DNA of 64,000 nt from contig NC_081411.1 in NCBI RefSeq assembly GCF_030272615.1, forward strand, positions 825,528,397-825,592,396. The letters are read 5' to 3'. The DNA comes from Cryptomeria japonica. Its lineage: Eukaryota; Streptophyta; Pinopsida; Cupressales; Cupressaceae. This document shows positions 23,454 through 36,125 of this stretch, piece after piece. Position numbers and translations under genes: made by a program. The notes below the pieces were generated by a model, which saw nothing but the letters and a program-made list of their open reading frames with translations, had not been told where the DNA came from and searched no databases. Positions within the stretch are counted from its first letter, which is position 1. Each line of letters starts with the position of its first letter.

Positions 23454-24291
23454 TGTTGGCATATGTAGACTCCAATGAGACATTGTAGGTGATTGAAGGT
23501 TTTGTCATTGATGGCAACCTTGCAATCCTATGGCACTGGTAAGGCATTATACCAGCAAGGCATTACACCAGCAAGTTAGTACACCGGCATCAGCAGATCA
23601 CACTCTACACCGACACTCAGGACACCGGCACTGGCACAAAGAAAGGAAGTATACCGACACAGAGGCCGATAGGATTTTGTTATATTATATTTTGTTTATT
23701 ATTGAAAAACTTTGTAAGCTGACTTGGCATGTTGTAAAATGACTCTTATATATAAAAGAGATCATTGTAGACATTTTGTGATGAAGTAAGGAAGTGAAAA
23801 AAGTGATGTATGTGAAATATTAAGGCAGACCTATTATCCAAATTATAGGTTGAAGGTTTTATGTAAGAAGCAAAGCAACAACCGGTATTGGATCAGGCAT
23901 TATAGATGCTATTGTGAAGTAGTATAAGATATTGGATTTATATAATCCACATTGTAAGTCAGTGTGACTTTCCATTGAGTAGTGAACTCTAGGTAGTTGG
24001 CCTTCCTGCATGTGCAGGCCCCTATTGTAAGTAATATTCTCTTATTGGTCAGTGAGTGAATATTGTGGGTCACAAATCCCACCGAGGTTTTTCCCACACT
24101 GGGTTTCCTCATTAAATCCTTGTGTTATGGTGTGCTTTTCATGTGGATGTTCTTAATTTTGTTTATTACATTATTTCTTCCATATCGGTACACTGTTATA
24201 ATATGTTTTGCATGTTTTAAGATAAGAAATTCTAATTACTGGTTAGATACTGATTCACCCCCCCCTCTTAGTATCTGTGGGATTCCTAACA
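23454..24291 (+). mobile_element. Solo LTR of family F, plus strand
   Basis: It starts TGTTGGCATATG and ends TTCCTAACA, with TSD ACATA at 23449-23453 and 24292-24296. It holds U3 copies of an ACCGGCA-like motif, a TATATATAAAAG box near 23748, the perfect hairpin CCTGCATGTGCAGG at 24005-24018 and the GATTCACCCCCC tract near 24253. It matches the LTRs of D and E. Confidence 0.95.
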
Positions 24292-24296
24292 ACATA

Positions 24297-25356
24297 GAAA
24301 AAGAGAGAAAGAAGAGCAGAGGATTTTTACAAGTGTTTTTGAGTTTCTTTTTATGTTAAAATCATGTAATGAGTTCCAAAGAACAATGAATAAAAATATG
24401 TTATTCTGAGCACTTAGAGATGTTTTTGGGAAGCTTAGAATCACTCACCCAAGGGGGCCCACTTGGTGAGTGTTCTTGTGCTTTTGTTAAGATTAGTTTT
24501 CTTTCCTTAGCTATAGTAGATGTTCTTGCATTGACTGTTCTTGCTACCACTGGAAAAAATCCACTGACTATTCCTGTAGCCAAACCAAAATAGAGTAATT
24601 TATGTTTATCGGCATTGAACTTAGCCAGTATTGCTTGAATGAATTTATGTTAATGCAGAAGTTTTCCTGTAGCCTTTCAATAGTTTCAATTCTTGATTAT
24701 CTTTTTCACATAATGTTAGTTGTTGTAGTAATGTAGAGTAGCTATTGCAGGAACTTAGTGCATATATAGTGCAGACCCATTTCAAGTATTATGTCCCTGG
24801 GTTGCCAATCAAATGACATTAGCTATAGAAATAGTGACTTTACGAAGTGAATGTCCAAATTTCGGGTTGAGACTTCAACTAGAGTTATTATTTTTATTGT
24901 TGGGTTGAACAACCCCCATGTTAAAACATTACTCATGGTCTCATCTACTTCATGTACTTAATCTGAATCTGGCGATGAATCTACACAAAATAAACCAATT
25001 CTCCTTATTTTTGTCCATCTTATTCACAGAATGCAAGAATATCCTCTAATTCTTAATTCAAATCAAGAGGAAAACCCAGAGATTTGGGCATTTGTTTGAC
25101 CCTTGTTTATTTCCTGGTATGTGAATACTTCTCAAGATATGTCATTTCACACCCAAAAGTTTCAACACCATCCTTCCTTCTTATATTGTGCAGCATGCCA
25201 AACTTTATGGCTCAAAGATGGATTCCAAAAATATGTTTGACTATCAAACCTGCAATCTCTAACAATCTTACACCTATGAGAAGTGTGTAAAACCACACTC
25301 ATCTACATGAATGAATCAGTGCCTACCAAAAACACACGCCTGCATATTCATCTTCT
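24297..25356. other. Unassigned sequence
   Basis: I see no recognisable gene. One imperfect inverted repeat (CACTCACCCAAG facing CTTGGTGAGTG) lies near 24441-24472. Confidence 0.4.
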
Positions 25357-25361
25357 TATTA

Positions 25362-26529
25362 TGAGGATCTAGTAACTATTCAGAGGGGGGGTGAATCAGC
25401 CATTAAACAATCTCAAAAACACTTCAAAATTGCTTCAAAAACTAGTATCGGTAACTATTCAAAAAGTCCTTTAAACTGATTTATCAACCACTCACATTTG
25501 TGTTCATCAATATGCATATAAAGTAAAGATACCAAATCCACACATGAACAATGCAATCACCATATGAACAGAGAGATTTTCACATGGAAACACAAATGGG
25601 AAAAACCACGGTGGGAATTAGCACCCACAAAATATTTGCACTCTTTTGAAATGCGCACAGTTAAGAGCTTTACAATATGCCCAGTTAAGAGAAGACCCTG
25701 TTAGGAGTCACCTTGTCAAGGGATTTCACCTGATCTCTATTAGGAGTAACCTTGCTAGAGGATTTTAAACTCAAGTTGATGAGCCACCCGGTGAAGAGAT
25801 TTACAAATAAGACATGTTAAAGTCTACCCAGTGAAAGGATTTCAATCTGCTACAACTATTAGGGAACAATAGGACAAATGATCTGATCACAACACTTCCT
25901 TGCTTGTTAGTACAAATCCTTTTCAGCTCAACTCTGCTTCACACACGCAGACACTTCAATCTAGATCGACAACACACTCTTCTCAAAACCACCAACACTA
26001 AAATCCTTTTCAAACTAGTCCTAAATACATTTTCAAGTTAGGGTGGCTACAAGCCCAAATTACATCAACAAGATTACATTACAGATAATTACAAATCATT
26101 ACAAAAAATGTCAAGACAATTTCCCCCATTGAATGATCACTGCACATCGATTTGATAAGCAATCAAACCCTTGTCACATTTTGCTAATCACTTTGTTGTT
26201 TCTTAGGAAATCTGATCCTTGTATGTGCTCAATCATCATCTTATCATTACACAGGGATTCTAACATATCATCACAAAATTATGAACATGATAAGATCCAC
26301 CACCAAACCATAAATCATTATCAGTCAAAGATTTGTCACCAGTATACATTCTTCTTCACTGAGTTCATTATAGTTAAACATAACTCTCTCAATATGTTAG
26401 ATTTACAAATGCGGCCTCAATCAAAGACTCTTGCCAATGTTATAAACATATGTTCCAAACTGCAACACCTAACTCTTCACCAATCGTCCATACCAGTCTT
26501 CTGATCATCACACTATTCCTACTTACCTT
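25362..26529 (-). mobile_element. 3' LTR of copia element G (minus strand), first segment
   Basis: The inverted LTR starts TGAGGATCT on the plus strand and shows the C-tract complement at about 25383 and the GGGAAAAACCACGG block near 25600. Short CTGTTAGGAG / AAGGGATTTC modules are repeated around 25690-25850. Element D interrupts it with TSD GTTGT, and it resumes at 33184. Confidence 0.8.
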
Positions 26530-26534
26530 GTTGT

Positions 26535-27321
26535 TGTTGGCAAACACACACTACAATGAGAAATTGTAGGTGATTAAAGGTTTTGTCATTGATGGCAACC
26601 TTGCAATCATATGATACCGACAAGATAGGATACTGATACTGGCAACAACAAACTCTACACCTGCATATAGAACACCAACAACGAAAGGAAGGACACTGGT
26701 ACTTTGGCCGACCTCAATTTTGTTTGAAATGTATTTTGTAATTAATTGTAAAATCATTGTAAGTCGACATGGCGAGTTGTAATATGACTCATATATATGA
26801 GATCATTTTGTAATAGGAAATATATGTGATAGGATGCGAGATAAGCAGACCTAATATGTGAATTATAGTTTAAGGGTTTATATATGTAGAAGAGCTTAAA
26901 CCAGTACTGGATCTGGCATAGCAAATGCTAATCTGAAGCAGTACAAGACATTGGATTAATATAATCCATTTTGTAAGTCAGTGTGACTTCTTTTGTAATT
27001 GAGCAGTGAGCTCTAGGCACTTGGCCTTCCTGCATGTGCAAGCCCCTATTGTAAGAGCAATATTCCCTTATTGGCTAGTAAGAGAATATTGTGGGTCACA
27101 AATCCCACCAAGGTTTTTCCCACTTCGGGTTTCCTCGTTAAAATACTATGTTATGGTGTCCTTCTCATGTGGTTGTTGTTACTCTTGTTTACTGCATTAT
27201 TTTTGGTTTACCAGTACACAGTTTTAATATGTTTTTCATGTTTTAAGTCAAGTAAATTTATAAACCGGTCAAATACTGATTTACCCCCCCCCCCCTCTCA
27301 ATATCTTTGTGAATCCTAAAA
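26535..27321 (+). repeat. 5' LTR of element D
   Basis: It starts TGTTGGCAAAC and ends TCCTAAAA, where the usual final CA is mutated. A promoter-like ATATATATGA is at about 26791 and the hairpin block at 27029-27042. Confidence 0.93.
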
Positions 27322-27323
27322 AT

Positions 27324-27334
27324 TGGTATCAGAG
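27324..27334 (+). promoter_or_regulatory. Primer-binding site of D, initiator tRNA-Met type
   Basis: TGGTATCAGAG lies two bases after the LTR end, the same spacing as in A and E. Confidence 0.9.
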
Positions 27335-27392
27335 CCTGGTCCTCTATTTTCGGAAGCCTAACAGCTTGAGGAAGATCTTGTCACCGATAGAG

Positions 27393-28505
27393 ATGGAAAA
27401 CATCACAAAACAATTGGAAACAGCTCTTTTAGACTATGATGCAGAAAAGGTGAAGAATATAAAACTTGAAGATGATCTAAAGGCTACTCAAGATATCATT
27501 CAAGCACTTCAAGAAAATCTTACCATTGCCAGAAATAAGAGAAGAGAACTTTGTGAAAAGATGCAGAATGAGAATGATGAAAAGGAAACTCTTAATGATC
27601 TGGTAAACAAGCTAAGACAAGAGATCAGTACAACACAGAATGAGATGTAGGATATGACTATGAGATTTTGTAAAGAAATTGAAGATATAAAGAAGAATGA
27701 AGAAGACTTGGTTAGAAGACTAAATGATGCTGGAAATGAAAACACAAGACTCAGTCATGAAAATGATATGTTGAAGATAGATCTAATGCACCCACAAAAT
27801 GACATAACTAAACTCATAAGACAAAAAGGAATCTTGGAGAGTGAACTGACTGCTGCTAATCATCACAAGGAGAAATTCAAGAAAAGTTCAGAAGAACTTG
27901 GTAACATGCTGAAGAATCAAAAACCTAATGGTGATACAAATGGCCTTGGCTTTGAAGTTGGTGAAAGCTCTGGTACTACAAACAATCATGATCATAGCAA
28001 ACCGGTAAGACAACCTACTGCTTACAAGTTTAATGGCAAATGCTTTAACTATAACAAGTATGGTCGTAGAGAAAATCAGTGTAGATCTAGAAATTATCAG
28101 AACACTAATACACCCACTGGTCAATGTTCTAAATGCAACAAAGTTGGTCATAATTCAGAAAATTGTAGAATGAATGTGAGATGTTATTTTTGTGGAAGGT
28201 TTGGGCACTTATCTAATCAATGCAGAACACATACCGACATAGGATATGGGAAAGCTATTCAGAAGAACAATGTGACTTGTTATGCCTGTAACAAGATTGG
28301 ACATATTGCTAAATTTTGTAGAAGTAAGGCATCACCAACAAATAACAAAGGTCCTAGTTTGAAAGGTAAAGAAAAAGTTGAAGAGGTAAAGCAAGAATTC
28401 TCAAAACAATGGATCAGAAAGTCAGATCAGAATGTTGATGTGAATACTCCTCCACCGGCAGAACAGAGTAACACTCCACCGGAAAGAGAATCTTCATCTA
28501 ACTGA
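27393..28505 (+). pseudogene. ORF1 of D: coiled coil plus zinc knuckles (gag-like)
   Basis: The frame from the ATG at 27393 to the TGA at 28503-28505 spans about 370 codons and has one internal TAG at 27648-27650, where element E has CAG. Roughly the first 200 residues are heptad-like and rich in Leu, Glu and Lys, as in a coiled coil. After a Ser/Asn-rich linker come four CCHC knuckles: the first is damaged (CFNYNKYGRRENQC), while CSKCNKVGHNSENC, CYFCGRFGHLSNQC and CYACNKIGHIAKFC look intact. The tail is rich in Pro and Thr. I infer an RNA-binding capsid-like role, but the copia gag domain found in A is not recognisable. Confidence 0.8.
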
Positions 28506-28810
28506 AGAAAATTCTTTTGGGGGTTTAGCAACAAAATGAAAAACATGCTATTATTCCCTTAGTTGATGGTAAGAAGTTGAAATTACTTCTATACCGGCAG
28601 ATGAGTTGAGTTGTGACTTAACCGGCAAGTATTAAATGTGGTAGTTGGCAAAAATAACATTATAAAGCAAGTGTTTTGGCTCCTTTTTTATTCACCGAGC
28701 ATTCAAATCTTCGAGAGTGCGAAAATTCCTGAGCAAAGGTACTCCAAGAAAAGAAGTGAAGCAATCTATCAAATCATTCATCCTTAAGGAAGATTGAGGT
28801 ATTTATAGCT

Positions 28811-31800
28811 ATGGCATCTTCATCCACTCCTGAATTTATTGCAAACCCTACTGTTGTTGAAGTTGTTAAGCGACCTAGACCTGTATTTCAGCTAGTTCCC
28901 AAAATTTCTAAGAAAGATGATATCATAGGTGCATTCTCTCAAATCCCTAAAGGAGTAGTATATGTTGAAGACCCTAGAATGTACATACATTGTCATATTG
29001 ATGAACTAGGTGATGATGAAATTAAAAATATATATAAGACTATAATTTGTGATGAATCTGGAAATGTCAAACCTGAACATAAGACGGTAGAAACCCTAGG
29101 TTTCACTAAAATTCTTAGTATCCTGGATTTCCCCAAGGATATCATAGGGATTGTGTTAAGCAGAGTACATGTTAAATTTTTCTTGTTAGACTCTATTCAT
29201 AAAATCACAAAAGAAGCAGTAAAAGTTGTAACAGGGTTACCCTCCACCAACAACAGACCTGACAAAACTAAGAAGGTCTCAAATGACTTAGTGACAAACC
29301 TAACCAGTGCAACATTTGATAAGAGATCTCTAAGGGTAAATGATGTGAAGGATATAAATATCAGATTTATCAGTATGATCTTAGGTTATAAGGCTACACA
29401 TGCAAATAGGTTAAACTCAGTTTCTAGCCTATGTATCAAGAGTGCCTATGATATGGTAAATGATAATGCAAGAATAGACATATGTGAATGGCTCAAAGAT
29501 GAGTTGATAGACAATTTGGGTAAGATCAAAAGAGACAAGAAAGGGACATTCAGATTTTGAAACTTACTTGTTTGTCTGATGCTATACATAACCAAACAAG
29601 TACTCGGTATTGGTGCTAGAGATTTTAGATTTGATATACTGGTAGGAAAACAACTATCAGAACTATTGAACAATATGGGAGAGAGCAGGGAGAAAAACAT
29701 AAATGAGCACTTTCAAGTATTGAAGGCTCGAATGAAGACCAGAGTAAGACTATCACAAGCTATTGTGGATAGGTATCAAAAGGAAATCTATTTTGTAATC
29801 AAGAAAGATGAAGTTTGGATGGAGGCAGTTATCCCTAGAACCATATGGGTAACTGAAATGGGCTATGAGATAGATGATAACATCATAGAAACTTATGCAA
29901 AATCCCTCCTTGAAGCTCCTAAGGAACCAGAAGAGAAAGTATTTGGTAGTGTAGAAACAATTGAAAGCACAATAGAATCAAGAAATAAACTTAAGAAGGT
30001 AGAAGCAACCATTAGAAAAGGAACCCGATAGGCAAAGGCAATCAAGGAAGATGTGCTGAAATAAACTGGTATAACTGAAAGTGAGTTGGAAGCACTTCAA
30101 TCGGAAACTCACCTTTTACCGGTTTGAACTTCTTCAGAAAGTGACATACCTGTTGTATTCAAGAGAGTTGAGAGGAAAAGAAAACCTTCACTGGTACCTT
30201 CTCCTACACCTAAAAGGACAAGACAGAAGCAACAGGTAGTAAGGCCTCCAGCAAAGAAGATGACTCCTAAGAAGAAGGTGAAACAAACTATTTCCCCCAT
30301 TGACAAACTTCTTAGCAAAATTACAGAGGATGGTAAGCTGAAGAATATCAATAAAATGTATAATACACTATCAGTTGATGATAAGAAAAGTACAGAGAAT
30401 AGTGTAATTCTACACTTAGATATATACAAGAAATTTTTTATGCAAATTGTTGATGAAATTCCAAATGAATTGTATAGGAGATTAGAAGCTAGAAGATTAT
30501 CTATTGTTGAACTAGATAAAAAGATTAAGATTGAAAAATTACTGGCAGTGCATCCAGTTAACTCACCTGATGAAATAGACAAATTAATCAGTGAGGCTAA
30601 CCGAATAGTGTTTTCTACTGCTCACTGGCATGTAGCATTAATGGCAGGTAGAGTAACTAAAGTATCTGAGGAAACTGTTGATGGATGGGATATTTTCTTT
30701 GTGGAAAAAGAAAAAGAGGAAGAATTACTCAGACCTAAAACTATCAAAGTATATCAAAAGGACAGAGACAAGGGTAAAGGCAAGGTAGGTGGACCACCAA
30801 GTTTAAAAATAATTGACAATATGCCCCCACCTCCTTTAGATACTCCACCGATAGACACTACTGCAAATCAACCGGCCACTCAGAGTATGGAGACTTTGAT
30901 AGAAGATACAAACCCTGAATCAAAAATTATGTATACAATAAATGTAGATACTCAGGAAGTTAATGTCGTGGTTGACAGAGAGACCACTAAGGATAAGGAG
31001 AAAGATGTGACCACTGAGTCACCGGCTACAGAGGTTGAATTAAACATAGAAAAACCTACACTGGCAAAGCAACCAACAAAGGATACCACTGAGAAACTGG
31101 AAGTTACAATAGATAAACCATTTGAAGAACTAGCTAAGGAAAGTTCAGAGGCACAAACTAAGGAACTGGCAACTGAAAACTCAGAGAAACCATCTGAGAC
31201 ACAATTGGAGAAACCCAAACTAGTATAGGTTGAAGCAAAGGTACAAACAGAGATAGTGCCACTGGCCCAAACTAAAAAGCCTAAAACTTTATTTGTCAAA
31301 ATGCAAACTCAGATAGACCTACCAGAGGTTGAACCAAGCAAGGAAATAACCACCATCAGTAGCATGGATATTGTAAAAACTATTGGACAAACATCTGGTA
31401 CAGTTATGATAGAATTCAGACCTACTAATGTAACTAAGGTCTTATTAGATTCAATAAAGAAGATCATGGAATGCAATGCACAAGCCTATAAGGCTATTGA
31501 TGATACTATACCAATTCTTAAATTGATAGCACCAAAGTGCAGTGTTGAGAATAAAGATTCTTTAGGTCAACTAGACACATTGTCTAAGTTTATCACTGGC
31601 AACCTATTGACAATTGATAAAATAAATGAGGATACATTTAAGGAAAGACTAATAAAAGAAAAAGAGAAATTCTTTGAGGATATTGTAAAGAAAAACAAGG
31701 AAGAAATGGACACCCTTTGACTGGAACTTGGAGAAATAATCTATGACTTCAAGAAACTATATAGGGATACTTGCAAAACAAATGTCTTAACAGAGGATCT

Positions 31801-32200
31801 TGACAAGGAGATCAGCAAAGCTCAAGAAAAGATAAATAATATTGCTAACAATTTGATTGGAACATCAGATTCATTTTTGGAATTAGAAAAGAAAATTGCA
31901 AAGAAGGAAGAGAAAATCAAGAAATTAGAGAAAGACAAACAGGGAATAAAGGATAAGGCAAAGGACTTAAAATGCAGACTTAGTCCAAGACTAGAGTATC
32001 TTATTTCTTTGAGAAAAGAAATATATGAGGCTCTGGTTCTCAGACTAAAGACACTGGAAGAGAAAATGCACATACTCACCCGTATAGTGTAGAGAACACA
32101 AGAGGCAATAAAAGACTGCAAAACATTCAGCAATGGCATAAATTTAGTTTTGACAGCTATCTTTCAGATTGTAACCCACCGGTTACAAGAATCTAGGTAG
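28811..32200 (+). pseudogene. ORF2 of D: long protein of unknown function
   Basis: A single frame runs from MASSSTPEF at 28811 to the TAG at 32198-32200, about 1,130 codons, with in-frame stops at 29558, 30029, about 30059, about 30122, 31226, 31718 and 32090. Residues 1-350 look globular, with motifs QLVPKI, IHKITKEAVK, VTGLPS, NRLNSVSSLCIKSAYDMV and VIPRTIW. A Lys/Arg-rich stretch (KRTRQKQQ, TPKKKVKQ) follows that could be a nuclear signal, then a helical part, a Glu/Thr-rich repeat-like part and a C-terminal coiled coil (KKIEKKEEK type). The globular part recalls the plant-transposon-protein type domains of other plant elements, but that is an impression only. It has no pol motif. Element E carries the same protein in frame. 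Confidence 0.75.
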
Positions 32201-32424
32201 GACTCCACTGACAGCGAATGACAACCTTTGTCATTGATGTTAAAGGGGGAGTAGTGGGATGAGAAAAATGGTCAAAAGGAAGGGACTTCATCTGCTCAGG
32301 GGGAGCACACAGTTTTGAGCATACAGTTTTGGTAAGACAATTTTGGCAGACTGTTTTTGGATATCATTTTGGACACTTTTTGATTTTTTGCATGAGTGTT
32401 GCCATCAATGCCAAAGGGGGAGAT
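32201..32424 (+). other. 3' noncoding region and PPT of D
   Basis: Two tracts of the AAAGGGGGAG type occur, one near 32243 and the terminal one at 32413-32424 next to the LTR. GTTGCCATCAATG at 32398-32410 faces a near-complement at 32477-32489 inside the LTR. Confidence 0.8.
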
Positions 32425-33178
32425 TGTTAGCAAATGCACACTCCAGTGAGAAATTGTAGGTGATTAAAGGTTTTTTCATTGATGGAAACCTTGCAATCAT
32501 ATGATACCGACAAGATGGGATACTGATACTGGCAACAACAAATTCTACACTCGCAGTGAAAGAAAGGACACCAGCACCTTGGCCGACCTCAATTTTGTTT
32601 GAAATGTATTTTGTAATTAATTGTAAAATCATTGTAAGCCGACATGGTGAGTTGTAATATGATTCATATATATGAGATCATTTTGTAATAGGAAATATAT
32701 GTGATAGGATGCAAGATAAGCAAACCTAATATGCAAATTATAGGTCAAGGGTTTATGTAACCGATACTGGATCTGGCATAGAAGATGCTAATCTGAAGTA
32801 GTACAAGACATGGGATTAATATAATCCATTTTGTAAGTCAGTGTGACTTCTTTTGTAATTGAGCAGTGAGCTCTAGGCACTTGGCCTTCCTGCATGTGCA
32901 GGCCCCTATTGTAAGAGTAATATTCCCTTATTGTCCAGTAAGCGAATATTGTGGGTCACAAATCCCACCAATTTTTTTCCCACACTGGGTTTCCTCATTA
33001 AAATACTATGTTATGGTGTGCTTCTCATGTGGTTGTTGTTACTCTTGTTTACTGCATTATTTATGGTTTACCAGTACACAGTTTTAATCTATTTTTCATG
33101 TTCTAAGTCAAGTAAATTTATAAACCGGTCAGATACTGATTCACCCCACCCTTCTTAGTATCTTTGAGAATCCTAATA
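32425..33178 (+). repeat. 3' LTR of element D
   Basis: It starts TGTTAGCAAATGC and ends TCCTAATA, followed by the TSD GTTGT. It is shorter than the 5' copy mainly through loss in the U3 motif region and around 32755. Confidence 0.93.
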
Positions 33179-33183
33179 GTTGT

Positions 33184-33391
33184 CAACTGGTTCCACTAGT
33201 TCCACTATTAGTTAGGCTATACCGATAGGTCTAGATGACTTAGATGACTCAACAAACATGGTTGCCATCAATGACAACACCAATAAAGTGATTAAACAAC
33301 TTAACATCATCACCATCAATAATCTCCTTCTTGACATCATATCATCTCTACCGACCATCTTCTCATCATCAGTTATGTCAACAATATGCCA
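33184..33391 (-). mobile_element. 3' LTR of copia element G, second segment
   Basis: This continues the LTR that element D split. It ends at ATATGCCAATA, directly before the inverted PPT (ACTCCCCCTTTGG). Confidence 0.75.
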
Positions 33392-33771
33392 ATAAACTCC
33401 CCCTTTGGCATTGATGGCAACACCCAAAAGAAAATATGGCAACACCAAAAACTCATCATGCAAAACTGGACCATTGAACTTTAACTATTATGACTGTTGC
33501 ACACTTGTTCTCGTTCATCTCTTCACTGATCTTATCCTCTTGTACCACTTTTCTTCTCCCCCTATCATTGTTTTTCTCCTCTGTTGCTTTTCTTCTCCCC
33601 CTTTGACAACAATGCCAAAGGTGCAAAGTGTCAAACTCATAAACTGTTGCTATATTTTCCTTCATCCCTATTTCTATTATTTTCTCCATCTATGGTGCTC
33701 CCCCTGAGGAGTAGCCCTTATCTCATCAATCCATAGTGAAAGATCTTCAATTAGTCCACTAGATTGATGCT
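33392..33771 (-). other. 3' noncoding region of element G
   Basis: It contains the inverted terminal PPT and further CTCCCCCT tracts near 33595 and 33697, the same ladder seen in B, A, H and C. Element E interrupts it with TSD TCAAC. Confidence 0.75.
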
Positions 33772-33776
33772 TCAAC

Positions 33777-34590
33777 TATTGGCATATGCACACTCTAATG
33801 AGACATTGTAGGTGATTGAAGGTTTTGTCATTGATGGCAACCTTACAATCCTATGGCACCGGCAAGGCATTACATCGGCACTAGCAAGATCAGACTCTAC
33901 ATCGGCACTCAGACCACCGGCACCGGTAGAAAAAGGAAGCATATCGACACAGAGGCCAATTGGATTTTTGTTATAGTATATTTTATTTATTATTGTAAAA
34001 TCTTTTGTAAGCCGACTTGGCATCATTGTAAAATGACTCTTATATAAGAGAGATCATTGTAGAACATTTTAAAAAAAGAAGGAAGTAAGATAGAAGAACA
34101 TTTTTAGGCAAAATAAGGCAAACCTATTATGTGAATTATAGGTTAAGGGTTTATGTAAGAAGCAGAGAAGAAACCGATACTGGATCTGGCATTATAGATG
34201 CTATTCTAAAGCAGTACAAGATACTAGATTTGTATAATCCATCATTGTAAGTCAGTGAGACTTCCCTTTGAGCAGTGAGCTCTAGACAGTTGGCCTTCCT
34301 GCATGTGTAGGCCCCTCTTGTAGTAGTAATATTCTCTTATTGGCCAGTAAGTGAATATTGTGGGTCACAAATCCCACCGAGGTTTTTCCCACACCGGGTT
34401 TCCTCATTAAATCATTGTGTTATGGTATGTTTTTCATGTGGTTGCTTTTAATTCTGTTTATTGCATTATTTCTTGCATACCGGTACACTGTTATAATATG
34501 TTCTACATGTTTTAAGTTAAGAAATTCAAATCACCGGTTAGATATTGATTCACCCCCCCCCCCCTCTCAGTGTCTGTGGGAATCTTAACA
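33777..34590 (+). repeat. 5' LTR of element E
   Basis: It starts TATTGGCATATG (TA for TG) and ends ATCTTAACA. U3 has several ACCGGCA-like sites (33856-33945), GCCGAC at 34011-34016 and a TATA box at 34041. Confidence 0.94.
34041..34048 (+). promoter_or_regulatory. TATA box in E LTR
   Basis: TATATAAG follows AATGACTCT, a context kept in the other F-type LTRs (near 23747 and 39779). Confidence 0.65.
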
Positions 34591-34592
34591 AT

Positions 34593-34603
34593 TGGTACCA
34601 GAG
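34593..34603 (+). promoter_or_regulatory. Primer-binding site of E with one mutation
   Basis: TGGTACCAGAG differs from the intact TGGTATCAGAG by one base. Confidence 0.85.
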
Positions 34604-34661
34604 ACTGGTCCTCTATTTTCAGAAGCCTAATAGCTTGAGGAAGATCTTGACACCAGTAGAT

Positions 34662-35821
34662 ATGGGAAATCTGATGAAGCAACTAGAAGTAGCTCTTTCA
34701 AACTATGATGCAAAGAAATTGAAAAATATCAAACTAGAAGATGATCTAAAGGCAGCTCAGGATATCATTCAGGCACTTCAAGAAAATATTACTATTTCAA
34801 GAAATAAGAGAAGAGAACTTTGTGAAAAGATGCAAAATGAGAATGATGAAAAGTAATCACTTAATGATATGATAAACAAGCTGAAATAAGAGAACATGAC
34901 AACAAAGAATGAGATGCAGGATATGACTATGAGATTTTGTAAAGAAATTGAAGATAGAAAGAAGAGTGAAGAAGATTTGAGTAGAAGACTAAGTGATGCA
35001 GCAAATGAAAACACAAGACTTAGCTATGAAAATGATTTATTGAAGACAAATCTGATGCACACTCAGAATGACTCCAATGAGCTGATGAGGCAGAAAGAAG
35101 TCTTGGAAAGAGAACTAGATACTACAAATCAACATAAATAAAAATTCAAGAAAAGCTTAGAGGAACTTGGTAACTTGCTGAAAAATCAAAAACCTAAAGG
35201 TGAAACTTCCGGAATTGGCTTTGAAGTTGGTGAAAGCTCTGGTACTGCAAATACACAGGATCATAGAAAATCGGTAAGGCAACCTAATGCTTATAAATTC
35301 AATGGAAAATGATTTAACTGTAATAAGTATGGTCATAGAGAAAATAAATGTAGATCTAGAAATTATCAGAATATCAACACACCCACCGGTCGATGTTCAA
35401 AATGCAACAAAGTTGGTCACAACTCTGAAAATTACAGAATGAATGTGAGATGTTATGTTGTGGAAGATTTGGACACCTATCTAATCAATGTAGAACTCAA
35501 ACCGGCATAGGTTATGGGAAAGCTATTCAGAAGAATAATGTGACTTGTTATGCATGTAACAAGATTGGGCATAGTGTAAAATTCTGTAGAAGTAAAGGAT
35601 CATCAGCAGACAACAAAAGTTCTAGCTTGAAAGGAAAAGAAAAAGTTGAAGAAGTTAAGCAAGAATTCTCAAAACAATGGATTAGAAAGTCAGACCTAAA
35701 TATTGTTGGGAATACTACTCCACCGGTAGAACCAATCAATGCTTCACCGATAGGACAGAGTGATGCTTCACCGGCAAGACAGAGTGATACTCCACCGACA
35801 GGAAGCTCTTCATCAAATTGA
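34662..35821 (+). pseudogene. ORF1 of E: coiled coil plus zinc knuckles, frameshifted
   Basis: The start MGNLMKQLE at 34662 corresponds to the ORF1 start of D. Stops interrupt the coiled-coil part (34854, about 34887 and 35139), and a base loss near 35448 (TGTTATGTTGTGG against TGTTATTTTTGTGG in D) shifts the frame for the last two knuckles. Intact-looking knuckles are CSKCNKVGH... and CYACNKIGHSVKFC; the first has lost its first Cys to a stop. The C-terminal tail repeats SPARQSD/PPTG-like units. Confidence 0.8.
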
Positions 35822-36125
35822 AGAAAATTTTCTTAAGGGTTTGAAAATCAATGAGACATATGCTATAATTCCCTCGGTTAATGGTGAGAAGTTGGAAATT
35901 ACCTCTATATCGGCAGACAATGTTAAGTGACTACTTAATTGGCATGCATTAAACGTGGTAGATGGCAAACTAAACATTATAAATTTATGGTTTTGGCTCG
36001 ATTTCACTTCACCAAGATTTCAAACATTCGTAGAGTGCAAAATTTGCAGAGCTAAGGGATTTCAAGAAAAGAGGCAAAGCACTTCAAGCAATCAATCCAT
36101 CCAAATGCAAAAAAAGGTATTTATC

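Larger units (their letters stand above)
26535..33178 (+). mobile_element. Non-autonomous LTR retrotransposon D (two ORFs, no pol)
   Basis: The layout is 5' LTR 26535-27321, PBS 27324, ORF1 27393-28505, ORF2 28811-32200, PPT 32413-32424 and 3' LTR 32425-33178. GTTGT flanks it at 26530-26534 and 33179-33183. LTR ends, PBS and PPT are those of the copia elements A and B, yet no frame on either strand shows protease, integrase, reverse transcriptase or RNase H motifs. It must have moved using proteins of another element. Element E has the same structure. Confidence 0.93.

Noticed and set aside
24441-24472. Inverted repeat considered as a transposon end
   Set aside because: The arms are only 11-12 bases, imperfect, with an 8-base loop and no flanking duplication, so it is a local hairpin at most.
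28811-29560. ORF2 start considered as a viral coat or envelope protein
   Set aside because: I see no signal peptide or membrane segment, and the C-terminal part is a soluble coiled coil.
30952-31299. A Ser/Val-rich minus-strand frame
   Set aside because: It is the antisense of the Glu/Thr-rich part of D ORF2.
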